A DNA stretch of 64,000 nucleotides, from assembly GCF_016595505.1 (NCBI RefSeq), contig NZ_JAENIL010000043.1, positions 1-64,000 on the forward strand. The letters run 5' to 3'. This document shows, one piece after another, positions 61,237-64,000 of this stretch. The stretch is from Pelagicoccus mobilis. Lineage in GTDB: Bacteria; Verrucomicrobiota; Verrucomicrobiia; Opitutales; Opitutaceae. The position numbers were made by a program, and so were the translations under genes. Below the pieces are notes generated by a model, which was not told where the DNA came from, did not search any database, and saw only the letters and a program-made list of their open reading frames with translations. Within the stretch, counting starts at the first letter, position 1, and each line of letters opens with the position of its first letter.

Positions 61237-62793
61237 GTGCCCGCACCCGATCCCATACGCGCGATCCCCGCCGCAGCGAAAGACGCCGCAAACCTCTCTT
61301 CGCCCGGTCCCGGAATCACCTACCTGCTCGACTTCCCCAGCAAGCGCCTCCTCTCCTTCAGCAAACTGGAAGGCCGCTTCCCAAACGCATTTTATAAACT
61401 GCTCGAAGCCAACGAACGCTGGGAAGACCTCGTGCTGGAAAACTTCCGCAGCGCCTACTGCGAAGCGAACTCCGAACAAAACTTCCAGGAAGAGATCCGC
61501 TACCGCATCCAGATAAACCGACGGAGCGAAAGCCTGCCCGTCGTCGACTACCGGGAAATCATTCGAGACGCAGACGGAAACGCCACCGCCATCGCCGGCC
61601 GCCTCGTGGACGACTCCTTCCACTCCGTCGCATTCGACGCCCTCGCCCGCCGCTCCTGGAAAGAGATCGCCGGCAGCATGACCCGTCGCTACCTGCACGA
61701 CTTCAACAACACCATCGCCGGCATCTACTCCCTTAGCGAGCTCTACGCCGAACCCGGTTCCGACCCGAAGTCCACCGCTGAAGCCATGGGGCACATCCGA
61801 GATTGCTCCATCCGCGCCCAGGACCTCACCAAAAAAATCCGCCACCTCACCTCGCTCGAGCCCGGCCACGAAAGCCTCTTCGACCTCGGATCCCTCGCCG
61901 AAGAACAAAGAGAATACATGACCGCCCTTCTCCCCAAAGGAGCCAGCATCAATCTCGAGATCCAGCCCGGCCAGCACCCCATCCGCATCGATCCGAACCT
62001 GTTCCGGCAAGCAATTCTCCACCTCACCGGCAACTCCAGCGACGCCTGCGGCGACGACGCTGAAATCTCCATCCGCATCACCCAACACGAGCAAAACGGC
62101 CAACAACTCGCCTGCCTCGAATTCGCCGACAACGGCACCGGCTTCAAGCCTGAGGAACTCTCCCAAGCCACAGCCCCCTTCTATACTACAAAGGACAGCG
62201 ACAACCACCCAGGTCTCGGCCTCAGCATCGTCAGCAACTTCGCCGCCGAGCTCGGAGGACACATCGAACTCGCCAACACCGACAAAGGCGCCCTCGTCCG
62301 CTTCTGCCTTCCCCTCCTCGAAACCGCCCCCTCCAAGCCCGCCGAAGCGCCGCCGCCTCCCAAGCCGCGAACCCCCGGCAAGCCCACGACCGCGAAGCCC
62401 GCTCCCGCCTCCGCTCCCAAGACCAGCGAAACCATCAAACTACTCGTCTACAGCTGGGAAGACATCAGCCGCCACCCGCTCCTACTCGCCATGAAAAAAG
62501 CCGGCTGGGAAACCACCGTCCACCTCGAGCCCGGACCGCTGCTGCTCGATCTCCTCGACGCCAGCGACGACCTCAACGGCGTGCTCGTTTTCAAAAGCGC
62601 TCTCGACGAAAAAGCCGAACCCCTCATCTCCGAGCTGGGCCAAGCTCGCGGCTGCGACAAGGTCGCTCTCGTCACCCTCGGTGAAAGCCCTGACGCCCTA
62701 TCAGTTTCCGCAAAAAGGATTTGCGGATTCACCGCCCCCGGCACATCAAAACCCACCGCCTTGCTCAACAAGCTCCACGCCTTCTTCCGCTAG
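61237..62793 (+). CDS. sensor histidine kinase with C-terminal pseudo-receiver
   Basis: A 518-residue cytoplasmic kinase with GTG start. Residues about 25-130 look PAS-like. The phosphoacceptor is probably H154 in RYLHDFNNTIAGIYSLSELY. The ATPase domain has the N box FRQAILHLTGNSSDACGD, G1 EFADNGTGF and G2 HPGLGLSIVSNFAAELGG. A Pro/Ala/Lys-rich linker (about 363-398) leads to a receiver-like fold in which the phosphoacceptor Asp is absent (LNGVLVFKSALDE). It probably works with the response regulator 50 bases downstream. Confidence 0.85.
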   Translation: MPAPDPIRAIPAAAKDAANLSSPGPGITYLLDFPSKRLLSFSKLEGRFPNAFYKLLEANERWEDLVLENFRSAYCEANSEQNFQEEIRYRIQINRRSESLPVVDYREIIRDADGNATAIAGRLVDDSFHSVAFDALARRSWKEIAGSMTRRYLHDFNNTIAGIYSLSELYAEPGSDPKSTAEAMGHIRDCSIRAQDLTKKIRHLTSLEPGHESLFDLGSLAEEQREYMTALLPKGASINLEIQPGQHPIRIDPNLFRQAILHLTGNSSDACGDDAEISIRITQHEQNGQQLACLEFADNGTGFKPEELSQATAPFYTTKDSDNHPGLGLSIVSNFAAELGGHIELANTDKGALVRFCLPLLETAPSKPAEAPPPPKPRTPGKPTTAKPAPASAPKTSETIKLLVYSWEDISRHPLLLAMKKAGWETTVHLEPGPLLLDLLDASDDLNGVLVFKSALDEKAEPLISELGQARGCDKVALVTLGESPDALSVSAKRICGFTAPGTSKPTALLNKLHAFFR

Positions 62794-62843
62794 GACACTC
62801 TGACTAGCCCAAGAGCCCCCAACCACACTTTCGACAGAAGCAA

Positions 62844-64000
62844 ATGAGAATCTCCGAGCCGAGATCCAGCAACATCCTCGTATTGGACGACGACGAAATC
62901 GTCCTGCTCGCCATGAAGGAGACCCTCGAACGCGAGGGCTATAAAGTCACCGCCTTCACAAGCCCGAACGAAGCCATCCAGGCCGTCGGCCAAAACCGCT
63001 ACTCCACCATCATCTCCGACCACCGCATGCCGGAAATGACCGGCCTCGAATTCCTCGATCAGTGCAAGCAGATGCAACCCAACGCATCTCGCATCCTCAT
63101 CACCGGAGTCCTCACCCTCAACACCGTGGTCGAAGCTGTGAACAAAGGCGAAATCTTCCGCTTCCTCGCCAAACCCTGGATCCGCGAAGAACTGCTCGCC
63201 ACCGTCGAAAACGCCGTCCAACGCTACGCCCTCGTCGAAACCAACGAAAAGCTGCAAGCCGACACCCTCGATCTCAACGAAAAGCTCGTCGCCAGCAACT
63301 CCGCCCTCGAGGAAAAAGTCCAGCAGCTCCAAGAACAGACCACCGCACTCGACGAAGCCAACCAAGCCCTCGAGCGAAACTTCAGCCACTCGCTCGAAAT
63401 CTGCTTCCGCCTCATCGAGGCCTTCCACCCCATTCTCGGGCAGCAAACCAAGTCAGTCGTCTCCATCTGCTCCGAAATCGCAAAATCCGACCTGCTCGAG
63501 CCCCGCGACGCCGAAGTCCTCAAAGTCGCCTCCTGGCTCTACAACCTCGGCCGCATCGGCCTGCCTCGCGACCTCGTTTCCAAAAGCCTCAACGACGCCC
63601 AGAGCCTCACCGAGAGCGAAGAGATTCTTCTCCAACACTACCCCGTCTACGGCCAGACCCTCGCCAACTTCGTCGAAAACCTCAACGAAGTCGGACAAGC
63701 CATCCGCTACCACCGCGAACGCTTCGACGGCATCGGCTACCCAGACAAGCTCAGCCGCGAGAGCATTCCCATCCCCGCCCGCCACCTCGCCGTAGCCGTC
63801 GGTTTCGTCGAGTGCAACCTCCCGCGCGACCAAGCCCTCGAGTTCATCATCCGCGAGTCCGGACGCGCCTACCATCCAGAAGCCGTCCGGCTCTTCATGA
63901 AGAGCTCCAACCTCACCAACCTCCCCAAAAAGGTTAAGGAAATCACCCTAGCCGAACTCGAGCCAGGCATGGTACTAGCCAAAGGTATCTACAGCCCCTC
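62844..64000 (+). CDS. response regulator with degenerate HD-GYP domain (partial)
   Basis: 385 residues are visible before the window ends; no stop is reached. Residues 8-120 are a receiver with acid pocket LDDDE, phosphoacceptor D59 in ISDHRMPEMTG, Thr87 and Lys110 in FLAKPW. A coiled coil (about 130-180) follows. Residues about 180-350 align with an HD-GYP c-di-GMP phosphodiesterase domain, but the HD pair reads Y233-N234 (SWLYNLGRIGLP), and HHERxDGxGYP reads YHRERFDGIGYP. Metal ligands are therefore missing and the domain is probably inactive. The ATG at 62844 directly follows the kinase gene. Confidence 0.85.
   Translation, partial: MRISEPRSSNILVLDDDEIVLLAMKETLEREGYKVTAFTSPNEAIQAVGQNRYSTIISDHRMPEMTGLEFLDQCKQMQPNASRILITGVLTLNTVVEAVNKGEIFRFLAKPWIREELLATVENAVQRYALVETNEKLQADTLDLNEKLVASNSALEEKVQQLQEQTTALDEANQALERNFSHSLEICFRLIEAFHPILGQQTKSVVSICSEIAKSDLLEPRDAEVLKVASWLYNLGRIGLPRDLVSKSLNDAQSLTESEEILLQHYPVYGQTLANFVENLNEVGQAIRYHRERFDGIGYPDKLSRESIPIPARHLAVAVGFVECNLPRDQALEFIIRESGRAYHPEAVRLFMKSSNLTNLPKKVKEITLAELEPGMVLAKGIYSP

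Noticed and set aside
60946-62262. 438-residue ORF on minus opposite the histidine kinase
   Set aside because: It is a mirror frame of GC-rich codons. The plus strand holds clear kinase motifs, and the minus product is Val/Gly/Glu-rich without domains.
1-64000. rRNA, tRNA, prophage or insertion sequence
   Set aside because: No transposase, integrase, phage structural gene, rRNA core or tRNA cloverleaf was recognised. A covariance-model search would be needed to exclude a tRNA fully.

Overview
The window looks like a chromosomal stretch of a marine, heterotrophic, Gram-negative member of the Verrucomicrobiota, probably the Opitutales/Puniceicoccales branch (Pelagicoccus- or Coraliomargarita-like). 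This is inferred from gene content: Tat-exported Gfo/Idh/MocA oxidoreductases, FG-GAP/ASPIC proteins, a GH26 mannanase, an orphan type IV pilin-like protein, ribonuclease Y and a XylR-type LacI/AraC fusion regulator. No 16S gene is present to confirm it. I saw no rRNA, tRNA, CRISPR array, insertion sequence or prophage. Most of the window is tightly packed with overlapping or nearly abutting genes.

Layout. 1-4.5 kb: secreted GH26 mannanase, ChbG/YdjC deacetylase and small unknowns. 4.5-6.1 kb: palindromic repeats, a DUF1272 zinc protein, a winged-helix regulator and a ribosome hibernation factor. 6.2-13.8 kb: a tandem universal stress protein, the six genes of an Mrp Na+/H+ antiporter (A and B fused) and a SbtA-type Na+/bicarbonate symporter, apparently one operon. 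13.8-17.9 kb: ThuA lipoprotein, Gfo/Idh oxidoreductase and DUF1445 protein, divergent from a XylR-like regulator. 17.9-25 kb: ABA4-like membrane protein, MDP-1 phosphatase, TauE exporter, DEAD-box helicase, VF530 protein, aldo/keto reductase and an MGH1-like glycosidase. 25-32.5 kb: ribonuclease Y, two HDOD proteins, a eukaryote-like SET methyltransferase and a four-LysM amidase. 32.6-36.6 kb: BASS transporter, DoxX protein and a large secreted FG-GAP/ASPIC protein. 36.6-42.2 kb (minus): a six-gene operon with DoxX-like, oxidoreductase, discoidin-like, Agl23-like GT39, ApbE and GT2 products. 42.5-47.1 kb: acyl-CoA synthetase, ABC-F ATPase and a pilin-like protein. 47.1-54.3 kb (minus): a nine-gene run yggS, oxidoreductase, NUDIX, pabA, pabB, pabC, folP, folB, folK, covering most of folate synthesis. 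54.3-60 kb: a LysR regulator and a methionine synthase split into two genes. 60-64 kb: CheR, a hybrid-like sensor kinase and a response regulator with a degenerate HD-GYP domain that runs off the window.

The strongest unusual points are the folK/CoA-binding fusion in a folate operon that also carries a NUDIX gene; MetH split between its homocysteine and folate modules, with a palindrome over the candidate promoter; the Mrp-SbtA pairing; the SET methyltransferase beside a cell-wall amidase; the signalling cluster with two apparently inactive output domains; and a family of palindromic repeats at 3' gene ends, two copies of which supply the stop codon of the preceding gene.
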